Virus record (IMG/VR): IMGVR_UViG_3300030098_002135
Span: 1-26,192 of that record
DNA: 26,192 bases
Source: a virus
Direction: 5' to 3' (one strand)
The notes beneath the pieces were generated by a model, which ran no database searches, had not been told where the DNA came from, and was given only the letters and a program-made list of their open reading frames with translations. This document shows, one piece after another, positions 12,901 through 20,918 of the stretch. Made by a program: the position numbers and the translations under genes. Position 1 is the first letter of the stretch, and every line of letters starts with the position of its first letter.

Positions 12901-13742
12901 ATCATATCGTCTAGGCGTTGGAACTCATCGATGTCGCCAGAGTCCATTGCTTTGGCTCTTGCCGCAACAAGGCCATTATAACTATCGTCAGGGACATCAA
13001 CCGGCTTAACTTTTGCGGTTTTTTCAGCGTCACTTAACGCGTCTGCGGATTCTACAACATTCTCTGTTGTTGCCCCACGCCGCTGACCCATAAGTTTAAG
13101 CGATACGCCTCCAAGCACAGCCGTCAAACCGACAGCCAGAGCAGCGTCTTCTATCCGACGATCTGGCTGCATCTCCATCAACGCAATTTCTTCTAAGCCT
13201 GTCAGCCCTACTCCTGCTCTGACCGCTCCTGCCGTTCGCGCAACCATCGATAGTGCTGCGCCAGGGTTTTTCAATGTTCCAAGTATGCTTCCTGCCATTG
13301 TTGCCAAACCTGATTTGGCACGGTTTTGGCGCTCAAAAATGTCCTTCCGAACAATTCTTGCATAATGTTCTGTGTCGGTAGCAGAGCGGGAGTGCTGGAG
13401 TATAAAGTCCCAATAATTTGAGGGTAGGGACAAAAGGTTTGGGTCTTCATATACAAGGTAATCAGGGTCAGGTTGAGCAACGGACCTCAACGCATCTCGC
13501 GTTGTCTCCATCCGGCTCATAAAGCCTTTGCCCCTAAGATTGTTGTACACCGTGCCAAAGATATTGCTATCCAGCCAAGAATCGCCAAATGCCGCCATTT
13601 GCTCAGATAACGGTGCGCTGCCTAACGCCAGCGTACTTGGACTGCCCTCATAGACCTCTCGACGCGGCACAAACTCACTACGCGGCTGGAAAATACTAGG
13701 GTGGCGTCCACCTGTTATTTCAGCTGTAAAGGCGTCTTTCAT
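9954..13742 (-). CDS. Internal virion (ejection) protein with HExxH motif, gp16-like
   Basis: This encodes 1262 aa, the largest gene here, coupled to the previous gene by ATGA. Size and order (third of three large proteins after tail tubular B) match the T7 gp14-gp15-gp16 ejectosome. Residues ~201-218 are hydrophobic (ALAVGLTAVLGGVSLKL), and another hydrophobic stretch is near TTLLTGALAALPDLGNII. The protein carries a zinc-metalloprotease signature, VIEHELAHADHLP, with His926, Glu927 and His930, preceded by FKTYDDFKQF and followed by an AYENRMNEIAFKRM helix that could supply the third ligand. I see no lysozyme or transglycosylase signature. It is likely ejected into the cell envelope to form the DNA channel; the protease motif could help cross it. 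Confidence 0.8.
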   Translation of the reverse strand: MKDAFTAEITGGRHPSIFQPRSEFVPRREVYEGSPSTLALGSAPLSEQMAAFGDSWLDSNIFGTVYNNLRGKGFMSRMETTRDALRSVAQPDPDYLVYEDPNLLSLPSNYWDFILQHSRSATDTEHYARIVRKDIFERQNRAKSGLATMAGSILGTLKNPGAALSMVARTAGAVRAGVGLTGLEEIALMEMQPDRRIEDAALAVGLTAVLGGVSLKLMGQRRGATTENVVESADALSDAEKTAKVKPVDVPDDSYNGLVAARAKAMDSGDIDEFQRLDDMIDELPFGPWNRQVDEGDGGPYAPPPPKDAPNDPDTFRPVSDRRKDFDPEGEAAAEDNWLTRLRMSPLNRIATSGSNAARRVLYELAESPYLQIKNMSGVASFLPADRLRTIRWMAPMFQSVAESEAAYARYVTRMGNNALGEPLEYQAFMREAGRAKARIDDTGYVHDVPEVMEVAHIWNNKVYKPLGEKAKSMGMLTSDLRRARFDAYKRLKEANRAIKEEGADPSGVLKIKEEITKLTARIKEIEANPLSNSYLNRIYNKDLIRANPEKFLNILRTAGRGRSEEEAVETMKAILKQNAHNADEDAVGLAGDLMRNREDIVGPARSLRERTLADIPDEALEEFLERDIAALGKYYAHRMGSDVEIHEKFGSIDLYDQINRIRKEWGARIEEAKGKPTEIARLERLRDQEIDDIKVVRDRVRGTYGMADDPDSWTHRSIRLAKMYNATTLLTGALAALPDLGNIIIKNGLSKTFGDLYQGMIVNNAGIKLALEDAQLAGEAWDMYSAMRAMQMADLDQAMAATSQFERNAASFTQTFFNISLINPWNVSVKAMTSLVAGTRIIDESIKWAAPLRNSAKAKIDFGPNAKGKPVSYNRNQNTVYIDNDLLRQQYANKIWKSPKAPGVNALPDDAFKTYDDFKQFVIEHELAHADHLPIKGIESRNPRHGAKYAAYENRMNEIAFKRMGVRQEPSTKFENTLLAKGGIDADMAERIAVQFETHGFVDGRVRLANAGKWTDEGAKEAYLAALGKEINMTIVTPGNTELPNIFGGGLERLNAATRQRAADRRAKMAEGERLSIPETAEHVFMSPQMAQMMFQFKAFGVAATSRVLVPGMQMKDASFILGMAHTAAIGMLVEKARQDEMGYEAAKWEDTFVGGVKRSLPIGWLGDVDTALDTISDGRFGIGAMVGASQTERSGMDKLGALGGPVVGQIDNFANIISGLSDGHIDPMDANAIRKSWLLNQTFWMDNAFDFAEDAITTRP

Positions 13743-16700
13743 CGGGAGCCTTTAGGCGGCTTATTGGTCACTTTATAAGGATACCGATCCATATCGGGAA
13801 GAAGTGCATCACCAACAGCATCGCCAACCATGTCAACTGTTGCGCGAATGTCTTGAATAGCTTTTGCACCGCCGCGTGGCCCTTTGACCGGCTGGTTCGT
13901 CACTTTATAAGGGACCCGATCCATGTCGGGGCGCATAGCACCACCAACAGCATCCCTTGCTTCGCCTAACGCATCACCAAAGAAATCAACTGTCTCACGG
14001 ATGTCGTCCATCCCTTTTGGGATGCGGAAAGGAAAGCCTTTGCCTTTGCCTTCGGCTTTCACAAATTGGTCAACCATTGTCATTTCTTCAATGGCGTTTC
14101 GAAAAGCAGTCTGCAAATTTGCATTGCCGCTCTTCTGCGCATTTCCATACATTTGAAGTGCCGTGTTGGCAAAAAACAACGGTCCACCAGCTTCCATGTG
14201 ACGCTTAATACTTTCGTATTGGACTTTTGCTTCTTCTGCCTGATGCACAGCTACGTCAGTATCGGTAATGTCTTTTTCAAGAATTTGCACCCACTGGTCA
14301 TTGCCGCCGCGTGTGTCAGGCTTAAATAAAATGCGGATTCGATCTCCGTCATAATCGCCGCCGTTTTCAATTCGCACACGCCCTTCATTAACGGCATTAT
14401 TAAAATCTTTGAAAACTACTTTTGGCAGCTGAGTGGCATCCCGCCCCATATAAAAAGGGTCCATCTGGTTCTCAAACCCACCAGCACGAGTAACCATATC
14501 TTGCATTACAGATGGAAAGGCAAAAATTAATTGATACCAGGGATAATCACTTAAATCTGTTGGCGGATAGATGCCATATTTGGCAACCATCTTGGACTGC
14601 TTTGCGATTTCTTCTCTTGAGTTGCGGATAAGCGACAAAACAAATTTAATCGGATCTTCAACGCCCCACTTTTTTGTCGCATAGCGTTCGTAGGACCAGG
14701 CAGTACCCGTAAATCCTTCATGTCCCGCAACCTTAGTGATGCCAATATACGGATGAGTCTTTTTTAATGATTTAAGCGCATCAAAGTCATCAACAGCCCG
14801 GCCCTGCAAAAAGCCTTGGGTTTGTTTTTCGCGTTTGGTTAAAACTACTAAATCGGACGTTACTTTTGTTACTGTTGGCGTAACAACCAGATTTGTTGAT
14901 GCTGCACCAACACCGGGGTCGCCTTCTTCGGCACGACGACCAACTATGGCATCGCCCATTCTGTCTATCCAAGTGGCATCACGCGCCAAAGTTTGAGCGG
15001 CGTTCATAACGCTCATCTCATTTGTGCTATTTACGCTTATTCTAATGTTGGCACGAAGACCGACATCTGCGTCGGATGTGCCTTTCATGTTCTGTATTAG
15101 CTTCAGTAAGGGGCCATACTTATTATCCTCTTTTCCTTGGGCGATGGCGTCTTTCATCATTACGAGGTTTCGTTTTTCTCTTTCATTGAGGCCAATAATA
15201 TTTGTCATGCCCGAAAATTTCGCTGGCCCCGCAAAGACTTTGCCATCTTTGCGCTGTATGCCTTGCCACGGAGCAAGATTCTCGTCTTCCAACGAGTCTG
15301 CAATTTTAATAACTATAGGAATAAGCTCAGGGTCAGTAACTTCGCCACGGGCGGCGGATATCATTAATGTTTTAAGATCTTCTGGTATTTCACCGCGATA
15401 TTTGCCGACGCCAATAACCCAATCGGCAACGCCCGGCGCTTTGAGGTTCTTGTGATCCTTAAGCCCAAAACCATTCGCGTCATGCGTAAAAACTGCCGCT
15501 TTCTCCGTCGGCGTCATGCCCGTTATAGGGATGCTACGCTCAGTGTTATTGTCAGCTATCGCAATAGCATCGGGCGTCTGCGCGTCTTTGATAGCTTTGA
15601 GTATTTCTTTCCGGTTGTTAAAATAGAAAATGTCGGCTTTTTTTGAATACACTAAATGCGTCATATGAATTGGCGAAAGTACACCCGCTCTAATGCCACG
15701 AATTATTGTCTGTAAGCGCCGGGGGTCGGTTTTTTTCAGAGTTTTCTGTTGCGCTGAAACGCCTTTAATTATCGCCAAAGCAACCGCATGCTGATCGGCG
15801 GCAGTCATTGTATCTTTAATGTCAGATAATTTGGGGAACTGTCCTTTTTCAATTTGCAGTTCCCAATTTCGTCGCGCTTCTGCCGACTTTGACTTGAAAT
15901 TGGCATCGATGTCTTTCTCAGACGTACCAATCAACCGGTGCATACTTCTGTAACGCGCAACGGTCATTTCGATGCCAGCATCCTTATACATCCGGCGGAT
16001 TTGTTCTTCGTTAAATAACGAAGGGTCAGGCAAGACCCGTCTAAGGATGTCGGCTTCTTTTGCTGCGTCAGCGATTTTTCGTTCTTGGCGGCGACGGTTA
16101 TCCCGCGTTATGGCAGAATTAATCATTCTATCTGCCGTAGCAGCCATTGCCTTTTGTTCAGCCGTTGTAACCCCGCTGAAAGGCTTCTTCATAAATTCTT
16201 GGACAACTTCGTAAGCGCCCATAATGTTGTTTTTAGCAAGAAGGCCGCGTATTTCGCCTGTCAACGGCCCAGAAATATTGTTCTTGTCTAGCTGATGAAG
16301 CGCATCTTGATATTCCTCACCTGTAAGAATGCCATTTTCTTGGGACTGTTCTAAACTGACGCGTAATTCGTCTTCCAAGGTCTGACGCAACCCTGCGTCA
16401 AGTTCATTAGCCTCCGGATCAGCCCCCGTTTCGTCTAAACGTTTAAGGTTGTCACGCAACTTATCTTGGTGCGCAATAATCTCGGCTTTATTATCGTCAA
16501 ACTCTTTCTGTGCAATCACCGCTTGTGCGTAATTGACTAACCCTTGGCGATGCGCTTCAGCCTTTAGCCGCGCATGTCCCTCTAAATCCTTACCGGCATT
16601 TGCCACAAGCTGTTCGGCATAAGGACGGAACACTTTTTCAACAAGATCCGCACCCCCATTAGGGTCCAGTTTTATCTGGTTTTGGACATCCGCCGCTTTA

Positions 16701-17020
16701 GTGGCGAGAGCGTTCTGCATTGCCGCGTCATACGCTTGGCGGGACGCAACTGCGAACGCTTCAATGCCTTTGTTCCCTAAACCTTGGGGTGCCGCCATGC
16801 GCGTAAGCATGCCGTCTTCCGACAGAATTACGGAATTAAGGCCAGCCTCTTTGCCTTTCTTCATCGATGCTTCAGCTGACGCCGTATAGAAATCTTTCAT
16901 CAAGCCAAGCGCACTATCCGCTGTTCGCTGTAGTTGTCGCGCTTGGTCACGAAACTCTTGGCCTCTTGCGCCAAGGTTTGTTTTTATTCGGGTGCGGCCT
17001 CTAAACCTGTTTTCAGCCAT
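13739..17020 (-). CDS. Internal virion protein, gp15-like (core/channel)
   Basis: This encodes 1093 aa, starting 4 nt after the previous stop. It is the second of three adjacent ejection proteins, with the size and helical, charged make-up expected of T7 gp15-like proteins. The N-terminus is a long helix (QEFRDQARQLQRTADSALGL). The first ~450 residues are mainly alpha-helical and charged (for example FDDNKAEIIAHQDKLRDNLK). No enzymatic motif is evident. The last ~90 residues consist of two copies of an imperfect ~41-46-residue repeat (DIR.TVD..GDA.G...PDMDR.PYKVTN.P.KG). Assignment rests on gene order and general features; primary sequence similarity is low in this protein class. Confidence 0.7.
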   Translation of the reverse strand: MAENRFRGRTRIKTNLGARGQEFRDQARQLQRTADSALGLMKDFYTASAEASMKKGKEAGLNSVILSEDGMLTRMAAPQGLGNKGIEAFAVASRQAYDAAMQNALATKAADVQNQIKLDPNGGADLVEKVFRPYAEQLVANAGKDLEGHARLKAEAHRQGLVNYAQAVIAQKEFDDNKAEIIAHQDKLRDNLKRLDETGADPEANELDAGLRQTLEDELRVSLEQSQENGILTGEEYQDALHQLDKNNISGPLTGEIRGLLAKNNIMGAYEVVQEFMKKPFSGVTTAEQKAMAATADRMINSAITRDNRRRQERKIADAAKEADILRRVLPDPSLFNEEQIRRMYKDAGIEMTVARYRSMHRLIGTSEKDIDANFKSKSAEARRNWELQIEKGQFPKLSDIKDTMTAADQHAVALAIIKGVSAQQKTLKKTDPRRLQTIIRGIRAGVLSPIHMTHLVYSKKADIFYFNNRKEILKAIKDAQTPDAIAIADNNTERSIPITGMTPTEKAAVFTHDANGFGLKDHKNLKAPGVADWVIGVGKYRGEIPEDLKTLMISAARGEVTDPELIPIVIKIADSLEDENLAPWQGIQRKDGKVFAGPAKFSGMTNIIGLNEREKRNLVMMKDAIAQGKEDNKYGPLLKLIQNMKGTSDADVGLRANIRISVNSTNEMSVMNAAQTLARDATWIDRMGDAIVGRRAEEGDPGVGAASTNLVVTPTVTKVTSDLVVLTKREKQTQGFLQGRAVDDFDALKSLKKTHPYIGITKVAGHEGFTGTAWSYERYATKKWGVEDPIKFVLSLIRNSREEIAKQSKMVAKYGIYPPTDLSDYPWYQLIFAFPSVMQDMVTRAGGFENQMDPFYMGRDATQLPKVVFKDFNNAVNEGRVRIENGGDYDGDRIRILFKPDTRGGNDQWVQILEKDITDTDVAVHQAEEAKVQYESIKRHMEAGGPLFFANTALQMYGNAQKSGNANLQTAFRNAIEEMTMVDQFVKAEGKGKGFPFRIPKGMDDIRETVDFFGDALGEARDAVGGAMRPDMDRVPYKVTNQPVKGPRGGAKAIQDIRATVDMVGDAVGDALLPDMDRYPYKVTNKPPKGSR
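13766..13912 (-). repeat. Tandem ~132-bp repeat at end of gp15-like gene
   Basis: GTCACTTTATAAGG occurs at 13767-13780 and again at 13899-13912 (+ strand reading), 132 bp apart. Each lies in a longer imperfect unit encoding 'DIR.TVD..GDA.G' and 'PDMDR.PYKVTN.P.KG'. The whole duplicated segment extends to about 14015. It is a partial gene-end duplication that kept the reading frame. Confidence 0.75.
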
Positions 17021-17024
17021 GTTA

Positions 17025-17681
17025 TTAGTCCATATACCCTTTAACGGCTTTGAATAGATTACGGCCCGTATCTATTCCTCCGGTTATTGAAGCCTGAGAG
17101 GCCATTGTCTTTTTAGAGCCAATTTGAAGGCCAGTTGTTCGATTGGCTGAAGCCGCATTAACGCGGATTGCATCAAGCTCTCTTTGTACGGAAGCCTCTT
17201 CCCGATCTAACGCAGCCATAAAGGAACGGGACGCATACGTCAGTTTGCCCATTGCCGCTGCCCTCGCTAAACGCGCGTTCTTCTGTATGTAGGCTTCACG
17301 AAGCACGTTAGCTTCGTCTAACTGAGCCTGGACACCAGCCAAACGTTGTTCTTCAGCAAACCGTTGCGCGTCCATCTCATAGCCGTATTTCATCATTTGG
17401 CCAGAACGGTAGCTAGACAAAGCAGCAAGGCCACCCATAGCTAAACCAAGCCCTTTGGATTTAAATAAAGATGACCCAAACGACTTTGCGCCACTCCACA
17501 ACGACCCAAAACTAAAGCTACTGCTAGCAGCTGGACCCAAGGAATGAATTGGGTGTATAGTCGCCGTAGCCGATGTTGCGCTTGCGACAGGCGCAGTACC
17601 GCCTAACAGGCTTGGCCCGAATGCGTAAGCTCCAAGTCCAACTGCCGCTAACGGCAAAGCAACTTTTGCAACTTTACCCAT
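17025..17681 (-). CDS. Internal virion protein, gp14-like
   Basis: This encodes 218 aa. It starts with TAATG overlap to tail tubular B. The N-terminus is hydrophobic (VAKVALPLAAVGLGAYAFG, about 5-25), with a second Gly/Leu/Ala-rich patch (GLGLAMGGLAALSSY). A long helical region follows (RFAEEQRLAGVQAQLDEANV, then LREAYIQKNARLARAAAMG). These are the usual traits of T7 gp14-like proteins, which insert into the outer membrane during genome ejection. Position after tail tubular B and before two very large proteins supports this. The N-terminal VASATSATAT stretch is shared with tail tubular B at the DNA level. Confidence 0.7.
   Translation of the reverse strand: MGKVAKVALPLAAVGLGAYAFGPSLLGGTAPVASATSATATIHPIHSLGPAASSSFSFGSLWSGAKSFGSSLFKSKGLGLAMGGLAALSSYRSGQMMKYGYEMDAQRFAEEQRLAGVQAQLDEANVLREAYIQKNARLARAAAMGKLTYASRSFMAALDREEASVQRELDAIRVNAASANRTTGLQIGSKKTMASQASITGGIDTGRNLFKAVKGYMD
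17561..17590 (-). repeat. 30-bp dispersed repeat, copy in gp14-like gene
   Basis: TCGCCGTAGCCGATGTTGCG continuing CTTGCGACAG (+ strand reading) matches 19318-19347 with two mismatches in 30. Both copies encode VASATSATAT in the same frame of two neighbouring genes. Confidence 0.7.
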
Positions 17682-19987
17682 TACGCCGTGACCTCCAGAT
17701 ACAAGCCGCGCACACCAATGGGTAGCGGAACCGTTTGATTGATTGTGACAGTCGGATCAAGCGCCCAGCCCAGCATAAAAAACTGGTATTCGCCTTCCGC
17801 CGCCGTAGGCGCTAAAGAAAAATCCTGATTGGTTTGGGTTAGCACCAACTCATTGCCGCTTAGAGCCATCGTTTGTGTGCCAATCACGCTGGCAACCACC
17901 CGGCTAATGCGTTTCTTTTCCCCTACTACAGAACCGACGTTCTTAATGACGGCATCTACCGGCATCGTTTCCAGTTCCATCGTGTAGTTAATGCCCATAG
18001 TGATGTTCGACACATATTCGTTTGTCGTAATCACACCGGAGCCGTTTGTAGTGTACTGGCCCACATACTGAGATGAGGTATTGGTCGTTGTCTCAACGGT
18101 TGTATTGGGTAGGTGCGCAGCCGTGTAAGCCTTGGCAACCTCAACAACGGTTACGTCATCGACATTACCGGCAAAGCTGCTATCTGCCCGAAACTGCAAA
18201 TTAGAGCCGGTAGAAGCTGTAATGTACTGGATGTACGTCCCATTGGCGTTTTCAGAGGTTCCTGCGCCATTAGCAACGCGAGGCGTAATCGTTCCAGCCG
18301 TAACATTGCTTAACGTGAAACGTACTCGGTAAATCTTGGTATTGGACGTTGATATAGATTGCTCTAAGTCGCTATCTCCAGATTGCGCCCCACTGCACGT
18401 TGCAACGCCATTGGCAATCGTCCACCCCGTACCTTTAGTCCAACCTGTATCGGTTGCGTAAGTTCCGTTTGTTTGCAGTTCCGTCGTTGTGCTGACCTGT
18501 GACGCCGCATCGACAGTTACATCGTCATCAAATTGTTCCAGCCAGTAAACAGTAGAGCCATTGACCGTGCGCTTGGTTGCACAAAACAGCGATGACCCGG
18601 CTTGCGTTATGCTTTCAAAGTCACCGTCAGTATTCCATTGCACCCAACCAGCCAGGTCTTCATTACGCACCGAATGAAAAACAGCAATTGTGCCATCCGT
18701 GTCAGACGCAGACCCCGTATTTTCATTTACAAAAAACGCATACTGTTCGGGGCGGGTTTCCGTACCCAGCAATACCGCCGTATCGACGCAGCTGTTAATC
18801 AGGTGGTTCGATAGAATGGAAACGGCATTGGAAGTGTAGGCTTGTTCCGTGTCGTTGAACACGAACTCACGGATGACCTTGCCTGTGCGTTGGAGGAACA
18901 GCGTAGAGCCATCAAATTTAACCGGGTTGACCTTCTGGCTACAGCCATACGGCGTTTGTGGAATAAAGCGGATATTGGACGGCGTAATAGGGCTTGAGGC
19001 GTTTTGCGGAACAAAGACCTCACCTCCATTGGTAAAGATTTGCAAATGCCGTGTTGCCACCATATGGCGGATTTCTGCAATGTTATCCCCGGCTACCGTT
19101 GCATCGATGCCTTCTGCGTCTTCGGCCTCACCAACATCAAAATTAGAAAACGCACTAACTTTGGAACCAACAATGGCATCAGGGCGATCTGTTGATCCCG
19201 CCATATAAAGGCGCTGATCGTGGAACGTGCCGCAACGGGGATGACCACGCACACTTGAAAACGCTTGTTCGTCCCAATCGGTATTGGCGTTTGTGCTGGC
19301 AAGGGTTTCCCGCACTGTCGCCGTAGCCGACGTTGCGCTTGCAACAGCGGTAATCAGAACTTCCTTCTTTCCGATCCGCATAATCGTATTAACGTGACCG
19401 GCAACAAATACGTCAGCGCTTGCGGTTACCGTAATGCCTGATCCTGACGTTGCGCTTGGCGTTAACGTGACGCTATCGGCTACAAACTTAAAGTATGGCT
19501 GGTAACGAGGCTGGCCGTCTGTGTGTTCTTCAAAATCAAATTCAGCACTGGTAAATGTCGTTGCGCCGGTACGCAGGATTTTTCGCGGCCAAAAGTCTTT
19601 GTGAAAGACTATGATCGTGTCACCACTCGCCGTAATTGTAAGCTCTTTCGCTTGAGCCAGCGACCAAGGTTGACTCGTAAGCGTTTGAAGCAGCGTTCCA
19701 GAGCTATTGAACACAAGAAGCTTTGTGTTTTGAAAACCCAGGACATAATCTTGGCCCTCCGTAAAAGAATATTCGTGAAGGATTGTCGAAGCGCCCAAGT
19801 CAGCCCGATAGATTGTTCCAGGCCGACGTCGCGCACCACCTTGGGCATATAACGCGACATTTCGCGCTTTCTTCCCTGCCTTGAAATACGCTTTCAAATC
19901 AGACCGCATGCGCATCAACGGGTCGAGTTCCCCGCTGCTAAACGAAGTTTGCAGAGTGCGCAGATTGCTATTTGCGGCGCTGGACAT
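17681..19987 (-). CDS. Tail tubular protein B-like (tail nozzle) with inserted domain
   Basis: This encodes 768 aa, coupled to tail tubular A by TAATG. The N-terminus is typical of podovirus nozzle proteins (TSFSSGELDPLMRMRSDLKA, then GARRRPGTIYRADLG), followed by beta-propeller-like segments (GQDYVLGFQNTKLLVFNSSG, then PRCGTFHDQRLYMAGS). Residues ~503-616 form a separate module (GTGWTIANGVATCSGAQSG, then DLEQSIST, RVRFTLSNVTAGTITPRV and FAGNVDDVTVVE) that resembles jelly-roll carbohydrate-binding domains seen in phage tails. It interrupts the usual path between VDAASQVS and AHLPNTTVE. The C-terminal part (MELETMPVDA, then GEKKRISRVV) is normal. The protein builds the distal tail tube; the insert may add surface binding. 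Confidence 0.85.
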   Translation of the reverse strand: MSSAANSNLRTLQTSFSSGELDPLMRMRSDLKAYFKAGKKARNVALYAQGGARRRPGTIYRADLGASTILHEYSFTEGQDYVLGFQNTKLLVFNSSGTLLQTLTSQPWSLAQAKELTITASGDTIIVFHKDFWPRKILRTGATTFTSAEFDFEEHTDGQPRYQPYFKFVADSVTLTPSATSGSGITVTASADVFVAGHVNTIMRIGKKEVLITAVASATSATATVRETLASTNANTDWDEQAFSSVRGHPRCGTFHDQRLYMAGSTDRPDAIVGSKVSAFSNFDVGEAEDAEGIDATVAGDNIAEIRHMVATRHLQIFTNGGEVFVPQNASSPITPSNIRFIPQTPYGCSQKVNPVKFDGSTLFLQRTGKVIREFVFNDTEQAYTSNAVSILSNHLINSCVDTAVLLGTETRPEQYAFFVNENTGSASDTDGTIAVFHSVRNEDLAGWVQWNTDGDFESITQAGSSLFCATKRTVNGSTVYWLEQFDDDVTVDAASQVSTTTELQTNGTYATDTGWTKGTGWTIANGVATCSGAQSGDSDLEQSISTSNTKIYRVRFTLSNVTAGTITPRVANGAGTSENANGTYIQYITASTGSNLQFRADSSFAGNVDDVTVVEVAKAYTAAHLPNTTVETTTNTSSQYVGQYTTNGSGVITTNEYVSNITMGINYTMELETMPVDAVIKNVGSVVGEKKRISRVVASVIGTQTMALSGNELVLTQTNQDFSLAPTAAEGEYQFFMLGWALDPTVTINQTVPLPIGVRGLYLEVTA
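19318..19347 (-). repeat. 30-bp dispersed repeat, copy in tail tubular B gene
   Basis: Partner of the repeat at 17561-17590 (28 of 30 identical). It encodes VASATSATAT between two beta segments of the nozzle protein. Confidence 0.7.
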
Positions 19988-20568
19988 TAGCGCCTCCGGA
20001 TATTCGTCAGCGTAGACGTTCTGAGGTTACGCGCCGTTTGCGAGGACGAGTCAGCCCATCGGGCGTTTCTGTATGCCAGTTCAGCAGAATTGGTATAGTG
20101 AGTTGCCAATTCGCCTTTCTGCGCCAGGGAACCGGCGAACATTGCCGCCAAATCAAACATCACCGCTTTCGTAAAATAAGACGGCCAGTAAATGACATCT
20201 ACCTTGTAGGTGTAGTCTGCCGTAACAACATCATCAGCCGTTGTGTTCGCATAAATCTTGTCTTCATAACGATCATATTGGATGGGCTTATCCATAATCG
20301 TTAAGCCGTGCAAAAGCAGGACTTGTGGCGACGTCGGCATTTGGTAAGCCGAGTCCCAACGTGACTCAGGCGTATCTGCCAGCATAATCAGTGTTTGTTG
20401 GCCGGTAGCAAAACGCCAGCGCGTACGCGTTAGCGCAGCTTCAACAATTGGCTCGTAAAGGTTTTTTGCGACCTTGGCTTCATTCGACGCTTCATCGAAG
20501 GATGCAATCTCGTTTGCGCCGATAAGGTTTAACGCTCTGGATGCAATGGTAACGTCGGTAACAGCCAT
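19987..20568 (-). CDS. Tail tubular protein A-like (adaptor)
   Basis: This encodes 193 aa with AAAGG six bases before the ATG. The sequence DVTIASRALNLIGANEIASF, then NEAKVAKNLYEPIVEAALTR and TRWRFATGQQ, and later DSAYQMP, is the readily recognised pattern of T7 gp11-like tail tubular A proteins. These form the adaptor ring between portal and nozzle. The remainder (YTYKVDVIYWPSYFTKAVMF, then LAAMFAGSLAQ and a helical end) agrees. Length is normal (T7 gp11 is 196 aa). It is followed directly by tail tubular B. Confidence 0.92.
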   Translation of the reverse strand: MAVTDVTIASRALNLIGANEIASFDEASNEAKVAKNLYEPIVEAALTRTRWRFATGQQTLIMLADTPESRWDSAYQMPTSPQVLLLHGLTIMDKPIQYDRYEDKIYANTTADDVVTADYTYKVDVIYWPSYFTKAVMFDLAAMFAGSLAQKGELATHYTNSAELAYRNARWADSSSQTARNLRTSTLTNIRRR

Positions 20569-20590
20569 AAGATGCCTTTACAGAGAAGCA

Positions 20591-20631
20591 GAAGGGGGAG
20601 CGGCCCGAGGATGAAACACCACCCCCCCTTC
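20591..20631 (-). terminator. GC-rich inverted repeat after the capsid genes
   Basis: GAAGGGGG (20591-20598) and CCCCCTTC (20624-20631) form an 8-bp inverted repeat in the 70-nt gap between the capsid-adjacent gene and tail tubular A. No T-run follows on the - strand. It could be a partial terminator or processing hairpin that lowers expression of the tail genes relative to the capsid genes. Confidence 0.35.
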
Positions 20632-20638
20632 AAGACCC

Positions 20639-20905
20639 CTAGTCGGAGTCCGTTTCAGCAACAGCAGTACCGTCTGAGACATCGACAGTAGTGCCATCAT
20701 TTGAAAGGACAGTGCAGAAACTGGTGGTCGGTGCGTTCGTGTCCGCGACGATAATCATATCGCGCACTTGAAGCATATTCACCGCATCGCCAGTGAAATA
20801 GCCGCTGCTGTTGACCGTAGCAATGGCATCAGTGGTCTTGTACAACCACATGCTCCAGCCATTGCAAGTCGACAGCATGCCTAATCCGGAAGCTGAATAA
20901 GCCAT
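20639..20905 (-). CDS. Capsid-adjacent small protein (possible head decoration)
   Basis: This encodes 88 aa from ATG 20905, which has AGGAGG six bases upstream. A longer frame exists but would overlap the capsid gene end. The protein is Gly/Ser/Thr/Val-rich and beta-type (SGLGMLSTCNGWSMWLYKTT, then DAIATVNSSGYFTGDAVNML, VRDMIIVADT and TVDVSDGTAVAETDSD). The 'W.Y.TTDA...V...GYF......(M/L).VGD.I.V.DT' pattern is common for small proteins coded right after podovirus capsid genes. A decoration or head-stabilising role is inferred from position and abundance of the pattern. It is separated from the capsid stop by 13 nt. Confidence 0.65.
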   Translation of the reverse strand: MAYSASGLGMLSTCNGWSMWLYKTTDAIATVNSSGYFTGDAVNMLQVRDMIIVADTNAPTTSFCTVLSNDGTTVDVSDGTAVAETDSD

Positions 20906-20918
20906 TATTTGCCTCCTG

